DNA of 64,000 nucleotides from Novosphingobium guangzhouense. Lineage in GTDB: Bacteria; Pseudomonadota; Alphaproteobacteria; Sphingomonadales; Sphingomonadaceae. Of the stretch, positions 7,178 to 15,592 are shown one piece after another. How positions within the stretch are numbered: position 1 is the first letter of the stretch; each line of letters begins with the position of its first letter. A program made the position numbers and the translations under genes. The DNA is taken from positions 45,288-109,287 of the forward strand of contig NZ_LYMM01000028.1 in the NCBI RefSeq assembly GCF_002896965.1. Reading direction: 5' to 3'. The notes below the pieces were generated by a model that did not search any database, had not been told where the DNA came from, and saw only the letters and a program-made list of their open reading frames with translations.

Positions 7178-9675
7178 GCCGCCTTCCCTGCCGGATCGCG
7201 GTAGGCGAGCAGCCTGAGCGCATTGATGACGACGAGCAGCGTCGATCCCTCATGAACCGCCACCGCTGGCCCAATGCCGAGGCCGAGGATGGTAGCAGGC
7301 ACCAGGAAGGCGACGACACCCAGGCTGACGAAGACGTTCTGCCGGATGATTCCACGGGTATGGCGGCTAAGACCGACTGCGAATGGCAGGTGCGCCAGAT
7401 CGTCGGCCATCAGCGCCACGTCGGCTGTCTCCAGCGCAACGTCCGACCCCGCCGCGCCCATCGCGATGCCGACCGTGGCGCTTGCCATCGCCGGCGCATC
7501 GTTCACGCCGTCGCCCACCATCGCGACCTTGTCTTCGCCGGCGAGCTTCTTGATCGCGGCAACCTTGTCTTCGGGCATGAGGTCGCCCCACGCTTCGTCG
7601 ATCCCGACTTCGTCGGCGATCGCTTCGGCGACTTTCTGGTGATCGCCGGAGATCATTATCATCCGCGACACGCCCATCTCGTGCAGCCGACGCAACGCGG
7701 TCTTGGCAGCTTCGCGAGGCGTGTCCATCAGGCCGATCGCGCCCAGGTCGCGGTCCCCCTTGCGGACCACCATTGTCGTGCGGCCGTTCTCGCGCAGCTT
7801 CGCGATTGCGTCCTGCGCGCCCTGCCCCAGCGCCGGAATGCCCTCACTTCCGAACATCTCGGCCTTGCCGATCCACACCGTCTCGCCATCCACGCTCGCG
7901 GTGACGCCCCGACCGGTCAGGCTCTTGAGGTCGCCGGCAGTCGGCACGGCACGATCGTTCAGACGTTCGCGGCCGTCCTTGACGATCGCTTGGGCCAGGG
8001 GATGGTCGCTCAACGCTTCGACGGCGACAGCCAGCGCCAGCAACTCGCCTTCATCGGCGCCATCGACGGGCACGACATCAGTGATGCGCGGACGACCTTC
8101 GGTCAGCGTGCCCGTCTTGTCGAAAGCGATCGCTTTGAGCGACCCGAGGTTTTCGAGCGGTGCACCGCCCTTCACGAGCACGCCGCCCCGCGCTGCACGG
8201 GCAACGCCCGACAGGACCGCGCTCGGCGTTGCGATCGCGAGCGCGCACGGGCTTGCCGCCACCAGCACCGCCATCGCGCGATAGAAGCTGTCGCGGAACG
8301 GCTCGTCGACGACCACCCATGCGAACAGCAGGAGCACTGACAGGACCAGGACGGCGGGCACGAAGATCCGTTCGAACCGGTCGGTGAAGCGCTGCGTCGG
8401 CGACTTCTGCGTCTCCGCTTCGCTCACCATCTTCACGACCTTGGCAAGCGCGCTTTCATTGGAACGGCGTGTCACCTCGATCTCGATCGCGCCGCCGCCG
8501 TTGATCGTACCAGCAAAAACCCGGCTTTCCGCGTCGACTGCATCGGGCTTGGCGCGTGCCGCTGCGGCATCTGCGACCGGCACCTTGTCGACCGGGATGC
8601 TTTCACCCGTGACCGGGGCCTGGTTGATCGCGCTGGTGCCCTTGATGACGAAGCCGTCGGCAGGCAGGCGCTCGTTCGGGCGGACGATGGCAATGTCCCC
8701 GACGACCATCTGCTCGACCGGGATTTCGCTGGTCTGCCCGCCGCGTCGCACGGTCGCGGTTTCGGGCGCGAGCTTCGCCAGCGCCTCGATCGCCTTCTTG
8801 GCGCGGCCCATTGCATAATGCTCAAGCGCATGGCCGAGGCTGAACAGGAACAGCAGCAGCGCACCTTCGGCCCATGCGCCCAGCGCAGCGGCGCCGGCCG
8901 CAGCGACCAACATCAGCGTGTCGATCTCGAACTTCTTCATCCGGAGGTTGTCGATCGCCTCGCGCAGCGTGAAGAATCCGCCGAAGAAATAGGCTGCGAT
9001 ATAGCAGGCGGTCGGCAGCCATTCGGGCGCGCCAGCGACCAGCCTCTCGATCGCGTAGCCGATCCCCAGCAGCGCGCCACAGGCGAGCGCGAAGATCAGC
9101 TCGGTATTGGGGCCGAGAAATTCGGCGTGGCTATGGTCGTGGCCATCGCCGGGGCCGTGCTTCTCTTCGCCCGCGCCGTGGCCCCCGGGGCCGTGGTCGT
9201 GGCCGGCATGTTCATCGGCAGCGACCCGCTTGCCCACCCTCACCTTCAGCTTGCGAAGCGCAGCGCGCACCTCCTCTTCGGTGGTTTCGCGGCGATCATA
9301 TTCGACCCGGACAGACCCGCTGGTGCTGGCGCTTGCCTGGACCACGCCGGGCAAGGCGCACAGCGCATCGCTGACCGTGCGCGCCCGACGTTCGTGGTTG
9401 ATCCCCGTCACCTGCCAGATCGCATGGCCGTAGCGCTCGGTGATTTCGGCACCTGCGGCGCGCACCATTTCGCGCAACCGTGGCAGCGGCAGCTTGGCGG
9501 CATCGAAATGGATGCACAGCGCCGCTGGCGTGTTGCCGTCGAGACAGATCACATGCGCCCGCTCGACACCTTCGCGCTTTGACAGGGTTGATACGAGACG
9601 GTCCAGGCAGGCATCGGCCGCGTCAGGAAGGTCCGGCAACAACACTGGAATGTCGAGTTCGAGCTTGTCGTTCAT
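7174..9675 (-). CDS. P1B-type heavy-metal ATPase (P1B-4 signature) with His-rich N-terminus
   Basis: An 833-residue metal-exporting P-type ATPase of the inner membrane. Motifs: TGES at 356-359 (actuator), SPC at 475-477 in the transport helix, DKTGT at 519-523 (phosphorylated Asp), GDGVNDAP, and HEGST at 808-812 in a C-terminal helix. SPC together with HEG(S/G)T is the P1B-4 (Co/Zn/Cd type) signature rather than the CPC of ZntA/CopA. The N-terminus has two HMA-like regions without CxxC, then a His-rich stretch (HAGHDHGPGGHG... GHDHSHAE, 156-183). The start was set at 9675 because AAGGAGG lies just upstream and the ATG overlaps the stop of the CDF gene (ATGA). The longer reading frame upstream only shadows that gene. 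Confidence 0.92.
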   Translation of the reverse strand: MNDKLELDIPVLLPDLPDAADACLDRLVSTLSKREGVERAHVICLDGNTPAALCIHFDAAKLPLPRLREMVRAAGAEITERYGHAIWQVTGINHERRARTVSDALCALPGVVQASASTSGSVRVEYDRRETTEEEVRAALRKLKVRVGKRVAADEHAGHDHGPGGHGAGEEKHGPGDGHDHSHAEFLGPNTELIFALACGALLGIGYAIERLVAGAPEWLPTACYIAAYFFGGFFTLREAIDNLRMKKFEIDTLMLVAAAGAAALGAWAEGALLLFLFSLGHALEHYAMGRAKKAIEALAKLAPETATVRRGGQTSEIPVEQMVVGDIAIVRPNERLPADGFVIKGTSAINQAPVTGESIPVDKVPVADAAAARAKPDAVDAESRVFAGTINGGGAIEIEVTRRSNESALAKVVKMVSEAETQKSPTQRFTDRFERIFVPAVLVLSVLLLFAWVVVDEPFRDSFYRAMAVLVAASPCALAIATPSAVLSGVARAARGGVLVKGGAPLENLGSLKAIAFDKTGTLTEGRPRITDVVPVDGADEGELLALAVAVEALSDHPLAQAIVKDGRERLNDRAVPTAGDLKSLTGRGVTASVDGETVWIGKAEMFGSEGIPALGQGAQDAIAKLRENGRTTMVVRKGDRDLGAIGLMDTPREAAKTALRRLHEMGVSRMIMISGDHQKVAEAIADEVGIDEAWGDLMPEDKVAAIKKLAGEDKVAMVGDGVNDAPAMASATVGIAMGAAGSDVALETADVALMADDLAHLPFAVGLSRHTRGIIRQNVFVSLGVVAFLVPATILGLGIGPAVAVHEGSTLLVVINALRLLAYRDPAGKAA

Positions 9676-10280
9676 GACGACCTCCTTTCGCTTTTCTTGG
9701 TTTCGGCGCGCGCGTCGCGCAGGATTTCGACACCGCCCTTGATGGCGATGATGGCGGTGGCGAAGCCGACCAGCAGGTCCGGCCAATTGGTACCCAACCA
9801 CAGCACCAGCACGCCGGCGATCAGGATGCCGCCGTTGGAAATGAAGTCGTTGAAGCTGAAGGTGGTTGCGGCCCGGAGATTGACGTCCGGATCCTTGAGG
9901 CGCTGGAGCAGCCGCAGGCAGAGGTAATTCACGACGCCGGCGATCGCGGACATGACCATCATGGTAGGTCCGATGGGCTCGCTGCCCTGCACGTAGCGCC
10001 GTCCGACATCGATCAAGATGCCGCCCGCGAAGATCAGCAGCATGACGCCCGAAGCGACCGCGGCGCGTGTCTTCCATGTCTGGCCCCGGGTGAGCGCCAC
10101 AAGGCTCAGCGCATACACAGCCGTATCGGACAGGTTGTCGACGCCGTTGGCGATCAGCGCGCTCGAGTCCGCGAAGAAGCCGGAAACGAAGAAGCCCGCA
10201 GCGATCGCCGCGTTCAGCAGCAGGACGATCCACAGTGTGCGGCGCTCCTGCCCGCCATTGTTGTCGTTGCCCGGGATCAT
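9672..10280 (-). CDS. CDF-family cation efflux protein (compact)
   Basis: A 202-residue membrane protein with about six hydrophobic segments. Cation-diffusion-facilitator metal-site motifs are in LIANGVDNLSDTAVYALSLVA (second segment) and FSFNDFISNGGILIAG (fifth). The C-terminal cytoplasmic domain of typical CDF exporters is missing; the protein ends shortly after the sixth segment. The likely role is proton-coupled export of Zn2+, Co2+ or Cd2+. It overlaps the ZIP gene upstream and the P-type ATPase gene downstream by 4 nt each, so the three are translationally linked. Confidence 0.85.
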   Translation of the reverse strand: MIPGNDNNGGQERRTLWIVLLLNAAIAAGFFVSGFFADSSALIANGVDNLSDTAVYALSLVALTRGQTWKTRAAVASGVMLLIFAGGILIDVGRRYVQGSEPIGPTMMVMSAIAGVVNYLCLRLLQRLKDPDVNLRAATTFSFNDFISNGGILIAGVLVLWLGTNWPDLLVGFATAIIAIKGGVEILRDARAETKKSERRSS

Positions 10281-10963
10281 CCCATCATCTCCTCAAGTGT
10301 CAGCAGGGCCAGGAAGCCGACGAAAAACATCGAGCTGATGAGCGGGGTGTCGGGTTTCTCGTGCGCCTCGACCAGCAACTCCTCCGTGACGAGGTAGAGC
10401 AGCGCCATCAGCCCGAAGCTGAGGAAGCCGGCGATCATCACCGGCGACAGCGCGGCGACAGGCACGGCAGCGAGCGCGCCGATCGGCAGCAGCAGGGCCA
10501 ATGCCGAGACGATCACGATGATGCGCAAGCGCGAGCGATAGGTTTCCGCCAGCTCGTCGGTCAGCGTCAGTCCCAGAAATAACACTTCCAGAGTGAGCGC
10601 GATCGTCAGCAGGAGACCTGCCTTCTCGCCCGCCACGAAAGCGAGGCCGAGCACCAGGCCGTCGACCAGAATGTCGATGCCGATCGCGGCGAGTAGCGCC
10701 ATCGGCCCCTTGAAGCGGGCCTCAAGAGCCTTGAGCCCCAGCATGGTCGCGACGCCCGCCGCCCCGCCGATCAACGTCGCGCTGGGCGATGCCTCATGCT
10801 TGACCTGCGGCAGGATTTCGGTCGCTGCCGCCGCGAACACGACGCCGGCAGCGAGATGCTGTAGGCCCGCCACGAGGCCAGGTTTCAACTTGGTGCGGCT
10901 CGCGACAATCGCGCCGAGCACGACCGCCAGCACAGGCGCAAGCGTATAGAGCAGTGCCTGCAT
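10277..10963 (-). CDS. ZIP-family metal transporter
   Basis: A 228-residue protein with roughly eight membrane segments. ZIP signatures are GLQHLAAGVVFAAAATEILPQV, then IDILVDGLVLGLAF and ALTLEVLFLGLTL, whose polar residues replace the HNxxEG of ZupT-type members. The end carries YLVTEELLVEAHE. ZIP proteins usually move Zn2+ or other divalent cations into the cytoplasm, which is odd inside an efflux operon. Some members, such as the GufA-like ones, are poorly characterised. It starts 3 nt after the upstream lipoprotein gene and overlaps the CDF gene by 4 nt. Confidence 0.85.
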   Translation of the reverse strand: MQALLYTLAPVLAVVLGAIVASRTKLKPGLVAGLQHLAAGVVFAAAATEILPQVKHEASPSATLIGGAAGVATMLGLKALEARFKGPMALLAAIGIDILVDGLVLGLAFVAGEKAGLLLTIALTLEVLFLGLTLTDELAETYRSRLRIIVIVSALALLLPIGALAAVPVAALSPVMIAGFLSFGLMALLYLVTEELLVEAHEKPDTPLISSMFFVGFLALLTLEEMMG

Positions 10964-10966
10964 TTC

Positions 10967-11431
10967 CTAGGACTCCTCCGGGGTTCGGTGGCAGACGCGG
11001 ATCTTCCCGCGTCGCGTGAACGCGATCGATCCGCCCGCCACGACAGCCCGCGAATGGTCGCCGCGAAACTCGTCACCGGTTCGCTGCGCGCGCAGGATCT
11101 CGGTCCTGCCCTTCGGCAGCCAGGTGACGGCCATTTTCAAGCCGTCATCGATGAAGTCGACATCGGCGCGTGTGCCGTCGTCGCAGTACATGATGCGCTG
11201 CGCGATTAGTTTCGACGTCAGATGCTTTTCATGCGCCGGCTCGGTAGGCTGGGTCGGCGCTGGATTACACGCCCCTATAACCGCCCCGGAGACGAGAACG
11301 ACGCCGAGGCGCGCGATCGCCAGACCGGCCCGATTCAGGCCGCACAAGGTTGTCACATTTGAAATCGACGTGTCAGACATCGGTCTCTTCCGACGAAGCG
11401 CCCTGTGGCGTTCGAAGGCAGGGCAGTTCAT
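10967..11431 (-). CDS. MliC-like (C-type lysozyme inhibitor fold) lipoprotein, copy 2
   Basis: The C-terminal about 80 residues fit the MliC/PliC pattern: MYCDDGTRADVDFIDDGLKMAV, then a strand-rich stretch and a closing cysteine in IRVCHRTPEES. A hydrophobic segment ending in VIGAC looks like a lipobox, so the protein is probably outer-membrane or periplasmic. The start is uncertain. ATG 11431 overlaps the stop of the preceding paralogue (ATGA) but gives a very long n-region; MSDTSISN at 11380, with GGAAG upstream, may be the true start. MliC proteins inhibit C-type lysozyme, but the fold is also used for other envelope roles. The metal-operon context argues for a cation-related or envelope-protective role, which is inference. 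Confidence 0.65.
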   Translation of the reverse strand: MNCPAFERHRALRRKRPMSDTSISNVTTLCGLNRAGLAIARLGVVLVSGAVIGACNPAPTQPTEPAHEKHLTSKLIAQRIMYCDDGTRADVDFIDDGLKMAVTWLPKGRTEILRAQRTGDEFRGDHSRAVVAGGSIAFTRRGKIRVCHRTPEES

Positions 11432-11805
11432 CGCGTGCCTTCCTGCTCGCAGATCCGGGTACGGCCATCGCCTTCCACGATGGTGAGCTGCGACCCCTTG
11501 AAGGTCGCGGTGGCTGTTTCGCCGACATATTGCAGGCCCTGCGCTGGCGCGGTCAGCATCATCGGCGGTCCCCCGTTGGAGCGCCGCAAATCGATCTGCA
11601 GGCCGTTGTCCTTGTAATCGACGAACAGCGGTTCCCCGTCGGAACAGCGATATCTATGCCGCCCCATTTCCCCGGTCGCCACGGCGCTGTCGGGCGAATG
11701 GATCTGCTGCTCCGTTGGCGGGGCTGGCGGCTTTCTTTCCGAGCACGCCGCGAGCCCGACAACGAGGATGACGGCGGGCAGCACCCGCTTACAGTGCATC
11801 ATCAT
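11428..11805 (-). CDS. MliC-like lipoprotein, copy 1
   Basis: A 125-residue lipoprotein. The signal peptide ends in the lipobox VGLAAC. The mature part has YRCSDGEPLFVDYKDNGLQIDL, an aromatic/hydrophobic core, and a closing RTRICEQ, giving the two conserved cysteines and YxCxDG start of the MliC family. It is a paralogue of the adjacent downstream gene, with the same cysteine layout. It opens with three consecutive ATG codons overlapping the SRPBCC stop. It is co-transcribed with the czc genes, and its role there is unknown. Confidence 0.7.
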   Translation of the reverse strand: MMMHCKRVLPAVILVVGLAACSERKPPAPPTEQQIHSPDSAVATGEMGRHRYRCSDGEPLFVDYKDNGLQIDLRRSNGGPPMMLTAPAQGLQYVGETATATFKGSQLTIVEGDGRTRICEQEGTR

Positions 11806-12290
11806 CGCGCCTTCCTCCTGTAGCGGAAGGGGACGCGCTGACGATTGATAGCCCGGGCAGGCTGACCTACCCGCCAGCGGAGATAGGTTGCGAGGCGATC
11901 GTCAGATTCGACCATCAGGGATCGCAGGCGGCGCAACATCATCGCCGCGAACGGCAGGGAGAGCGCCCCGCGCAGCGTGCAGCTATGCGTTAGCCTGGTG
12001 CCGCCATCGTCCCCCGCCAGCTCGTACCGCTCTTCGAGCGTGAACAGATAGGGGATGCCGCAGGACCAAGCGAAGGCGTGCGGTTTATCGAATCGATCAA
12101 TCCGTGCTGGCGTCCGAATTGGCCGGGTGATGCCCTGGATCGCAAAGGTGCATTCTGTGTCGCCGAGCCGGGACGGATCATCGAGAAATACGAGCGGACT
12201 CCACGCCCGGCGATGATCCGGATCGGTGAGTGCCGACCAGATGCGCAGTGGCCCGCCGTGAAGCATCGAGCTGGTTATGGTGCGAGGCAT
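11802..12290 (-). CDS. SRPBCC-superfamily (START/polyketide-cyclase-like) protein
   Basis: A 162-residue protein with the SRPBCC pattern: an N-terminal strand and helix (GGPLRIWSALTDPDHRRAW), a central FAIQGITRPIRTPARIDRFDKPHAFAWS beta region, ERYELAGDDGGTRLTHSCTL, and a long C-terminal helix (LRRLRSLMVESDDRLATYLR). These folds bind small hydrophobic ligands, and the ligand here is unknown. There is no signal peptide, so it is cytoplasmic. The start was set at 12290, where GGGAGATGGGGAT precedes the ATG; the upstream in-frame ATG has no ribosome binding site. It lies 53 nt after czcA and overlaps the lipoprotein gene by 4 nt. Confidence 0.7.
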   Translation of the reverse strand: MPRTITSSMLHGGPLRIWSALTDPDHRRAWSPLVFLDDPSRLGDTECTFAIQGITRPIRTPARIDRFDKPHAFAWSCGIPYLFTLEERYELAGDDGGTRLTHSCTLRGALSLPFAAMMLRRLRSLMVESDDRLATYLRWRVGQPARAINRQRVPFRYRRKAR

Positions 12291-12343
12291 ATCCCCATCT
12301 CCCAGAGATGGGCGGGGCGATCGCGGATCGCCCCGCCCATCCA

Positions 12344-15300
12344 TCAGGCCAAGTTGTTCACGAAGGTCTGACCGTGGTCGTCCCCTTCATGCTCCTCATT
12401 GTAGTGCTCGGGTTTCTCGATCACTTTCTGCCCGAACCGGGCATAGAGTGTCGGCAGCACGAACAGCGTAAGAAGCGTCGCCGAGATCAGACCGCCGATG
12501 ACGACCGTCGCCAAAGGCTTTTGAACCTCTGCGCCGGCGCCTTCGCCCAGCGCCATCGGCACGAAGCCGAGGCTGGCGACTAGCGCGGTCATGATGACGG
12601 GTCGCAGACGCTGCATCGCGCCAACATGCGCGGCTTCCTCGCGGCTCATCCCTGATCGGATCAGATCTTGGATCGAGCTGACCATGACGAGGCCGTTGAG
12701 GACCGCGATGCCCGAGAGGGCGATGAAGCCCACTGCCGCCGAGATCGAGAAGTCCATGCCCCGCAGGAACAGCAACAGGACGCCGCCCACCAGCGCGAAA
12801 GGCACGCCGGTGAACACGATCGCGGCGTCGCGGACCGATCCCAACGCCCCGTAGAGGAGCAGCAGGATCAAGATGAAGCAAGCCGGAATGACCAGCTTCA
12901 GCCGTTCGCTTGCCGATTGGAGGTTCTCGAACTGGCCGCCCCATTCGAGATAGGTGCCGGCAGGCAGCCGGAGTTGGCTGCCGATCGCCGCCTGCGCATC
13001 CGCCACGACGGATCCGACGTCGCGGCCACGCACGTTGGCTTGCACCACCACGCGCCGCTTGCCGTTCTCGCGGCTGATCTGGTTCGGACCATCGACCACC
13101 TTGATCTCGGCGACGCTGGACAGCGGTACATAGCCGCCGCCTGCCACCGGCACCTGCACCTGTTGGAGCAGGCCGATGTCGGCACGCTGCGCCTCCGACA
13201 GGCGGATCACCACGGGGAAGCGACGGTCGCCCTCGAAGATCTGGCCCGATGTTCGCCCGCCGATCGTCGCAGTCACGGTGTCCTGCACATCCTGAGCCGT
13301 AACGCCCAACCGCGCCATCGCGTCGCGGTTGACGCGAATGTCGAGCATGGGAAGACCGGTCGTCTGCTCCACCTTCACGTCCGCTGCGCCTTGCGTTCTG
13401 CGCAGCACCGCCGCGATTTGCTCGGCCGTCCGGTTCATCTGGTTGAAGTCGTCCCCGAACACCTTCACCGCGATGTCGCCGCGCACGCCGGCGATCAGCT
13501 CGTTGAAGCGCATCTGGATGGGCTGGGTGATCTCGTAGGCATTTCCCGGAATCTTCGCGAGATTACCCTCGATCCGGCTGACCAGCTCCTCCTTGGGAAG
13601 CTCAGGATCCGGCCAATCCTTGCGCGGCTTCAGGATGACGAACATGTCGGTCGCGTTCGGCGGCATCGGGTCGGCCGCCAGCTCGGCGGTGCCCGTCTTG
13701 GAATAGACGAATTGCACCTCCGGCTGCTTCGACATCATCCGCTCGATCGGCACCTGCATCGCCTGGCTCTGCTGGACCGACGTTGCCGGAATGCGGAGCG
13801 ACTGGATCAGCAAATCGCCTTCGTCGAGCTGCGGCAGGAACACCGAGCCGAGCGTAGTGAAAGCAAGCGCCGCCACCACAAGGCTTCCCACACCCGCACC
13901 GATCGTCAGCGTCGGGCGCTTCATGGCCCGGTCGAGACCGGGTTCGTAGCGCTTCTTCAGCCACGTGATGATGCGGCCGTCCTTCTCCTCGACCTTCTTC
14001 GACAGCCAGATCGCAATCATCGCCGGCACGAAGGTGAGAGAGAGGATGAAGGCGAAGGCGAGCGCGATGATGACGGTCAGCGCCATCGGTCCGAACGTTT
14101 TACCCTCCACGCCGGTCAGCGTGAGCAGCGGTACGTAGACGAGGATGATGATTGCCTGCCCGTACACAGAGGGACGGATCATCTCACGCGCAGCGGCTGC
14201 CACGGTCGCGAGCCGTTCCTTGACGCTGAGCAATCGGCCTTCATGATGCTGTTGCTCGGCAAGCCGGCGCAGCGCGTTTTCGACAATGATGACGGCGCCG
14301 TCGACGATCAGACCGAAGTCCAAAGCCCCAAGGCTCATCAGATTGGCCGAGACCCCAGCGCGCAGCATACCAAAGCCTGTCAGCATCATGGTGATCGGGA
14401 TGACCAACGCCGCGATCAGGGCCGCACGGAAGTTGCCGAGCAGCAGGAAGAGCACGACGATGACCAGCACCGCGCCTTCGGACAGGTTTTTCGCGACCGT
14501 CTTGATCGTCGAATTGACCAGCTCGGTGCGGTTCAGCACCGGCTGAATTACGACGTCAGGAGGCAGCGAAGCGTTGATCGTCTTCAGTTTCTCAGCGACC
14601 GCGGTCGACACGATGCGGCTGTTCTCGCCGATCCGCATGATCGCCGTGCCGACGACGACTTCGGTACCGTTCTCCGATGCCGAACCCATGCGGATCGCCT
14701 GACCCGTCTTCACAGTCGCAACTTGTTCGACCGTGATCGGCACGCCGTTACGTGTCGCGATCACGGTCCTGGCCAACTCGCTGGCATTGCGAACGAGCGC
14801 ATCCGAGCGAACAGCCAGACCTTCGCCATTGCGATTGACGAAGCCACCGCCGACGCTGGTGTTATTGCGCTCCAGCGCATTTCCCAGGTCCGTCAGCGTG
14901 ATGCCGAGCGAGGCCAGCTTCTGCACGTCGGGCACGACGAGGAACTGCTTGGCGTAACCGCCAATCGAGTCGACACCGGCGAGGCCCGGTGTGGTCTTCA
15001 GAAGCGGCGTCACGATCCAGTCCTGCGCGGTGCGCAGGTAGGTCGCCTTGTCCTCTTCGGTCGTCAGTCGCTCGCCCTCTGGCGTGATGTAGCTGCCATC
15101 GGGCTGTTGGCCCGGTTCACCGGGCTTGTGCTTGTCGTCCTCGCGATGATCGAGACGAACGGTGTACATGTACACCTCGCCCAGGCCTGTCGCGATCGGA
15201 CCCATTTCAGGGTTCACGCCGTCGGGCAGATTCTCTTGCACGCCCCGCAGACGCTCGCCCACCTGCTGGCGGGCGAAATAGATGTCCGTCGCGTCCGAAA

Positions 15301-15589
15301 AGACCGCCGTGATCTGCGCGAAGCCGTTGCGGCTCAACGAGCGCGTATATTCCAGGCCGGGGGTGCCGGCGAGCGCGGTTTCGATTGGAAACGACACCTG
15401 CTTCTCGACCAGCTCGGGCGAGAGGGCAGGCGCGCGGACGTTGATCTGGACCTGATTGTTGGTGATGTCCGGCACCGCGTCGATCGGTAGCCGGTAGAGG
15501 GAAAAGGCGCCGATGGCGGCGACGATGACGGTGAGGAGCAGGACTAGCCAGCGCTTCTCGACCGCCCAGGTTACGATACGGGCGATCAT
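12344..15589 (-). CDS. czcA: CzcA-type heavy-metal RND efflux pump
   Basis: A 1081-residue inner-membrane RND transporter, the proton-driven core of a tripartite divalent-metal exporter. It starts MIARIVTWAVEKRWLVLLLT and carries the porter motif YTRSLSRNGFAQITAVFSD. In the proton-relay helix (about residues 415-430) it has DFGLIVDGAVIIVENALRR, the HME1 (Zn/Co/Cd) signature, which argues against a Cu/Ag pump. Two large periplasmic loops and 12 membrane helices are evident. The C-terminus ends with a His/Asp/Glu-rich tail (HYNEEHEGDDHGQ). It follows czcB by 3 nt, and a matching czcC is present, so the pump is complete. Confidence 0.95.
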   Translation of the reverse strand: MIARIVTWAVEKRWLVLLLTVIVAAIGAFSLYRLPIDAVPDITNNQVQINVRAPALSPELVEKQVSFPIETALAGTPGLEYTRSLSRNGFAQITAVFSDATDIYFARQQVGERLRGVQENLPDGVNPEMGPIATGLGEVYMYTVRLDHREDDKHKPGEPGQQPDGSYITPEGERLTTEEDKATYLRTAQDWIVTPLLKTTPGLAGVDSIGGYAKQFLVVPDVQKLASLGITLTDLGNALERNNTSVGGGFVNRNGEGLAVRSDALVRNASELARTVIATRNGVPITVEQVATVKTGQAIRMGSASENGTEVVVGTAIMRIGENSRIVSTAVAEKLKTINASLPPDVVIQPVLNRTELVNSTIKTVAKNLSEGAVLVIVVLFLLLGNFRAALIAALVIPITMMLTGFGMLRAGVSANLMSLGALDFGLIVDGAVIIVENALRRLAEQQHHEGRLLSVKERLATVAAAAREMIRPSVYGQAIIILVYVPLLTLTGVEGKTFGPMALTVIIALAFAFILSLTFVPAMIAIWLSKKVEEKDGRIITWLKKRYEPGLDRAMKRPTLTIGAGVGSLVVAALAFTTLGSVFLPQLDEGDLLIQSLRIPATSVQQSQAMQVPIERMMSKQPEVQFVYSKTGTAELAADPMPPNATDMFVILKPRKDWPDPELPKEELVSRIEGNLAKIPGNAYEITQPIQMRFNELIAGVRGDIAVKVFGDDFNQMNRTAEQIAAVLRRTQGAADVKVEQTTGLPMLDIRVNRDAMARLGVTAQDVQDTVTATIGGRTSGQIFEGDRRFPVVIRLSEAQRADIGLLQQVQVPVAGGGYVPLSSVAEIKVVDGPNQISRENGKRRVVVQANVRGRDVGSVVADAQAAIGSQLRLPAGTYLEWGGQFENLQSASERLKLVIPACFILILLLLYGALGSVRDAAIVFTGVPFALVGGVLLLFLRGMDFSISAAVGFIALSGIAVLNGLVMVSSIQDLIRSGMSREEAAHVGAMQRLRPVIMTALVASLGFVPMALGEGAGAEVQKPLATVVIGGLISATLLTLFVLPTLYARFGQKVIEKPEHYNEEHEGDDHGQTFVNNLA

Positions 15590-15592
15590 GGC

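Noticed and set aside
9676..10233. N-terminal extension of the P-type ATPase frame to about 1019 residues
   Set aside because: The extension reads through the CDF gene in another frame; AAGGAGG and the ATGA overlap fix the start at 9675.
12668..15490. A 940-codon plus-strand open frame opposite czcA
   Set aside because: It is antisense to a clear RND pump, lacks a ribosome binding site and any domain, and has the His/Arg/Asp-rich composition typical of antisense frames in high-GC DNA.
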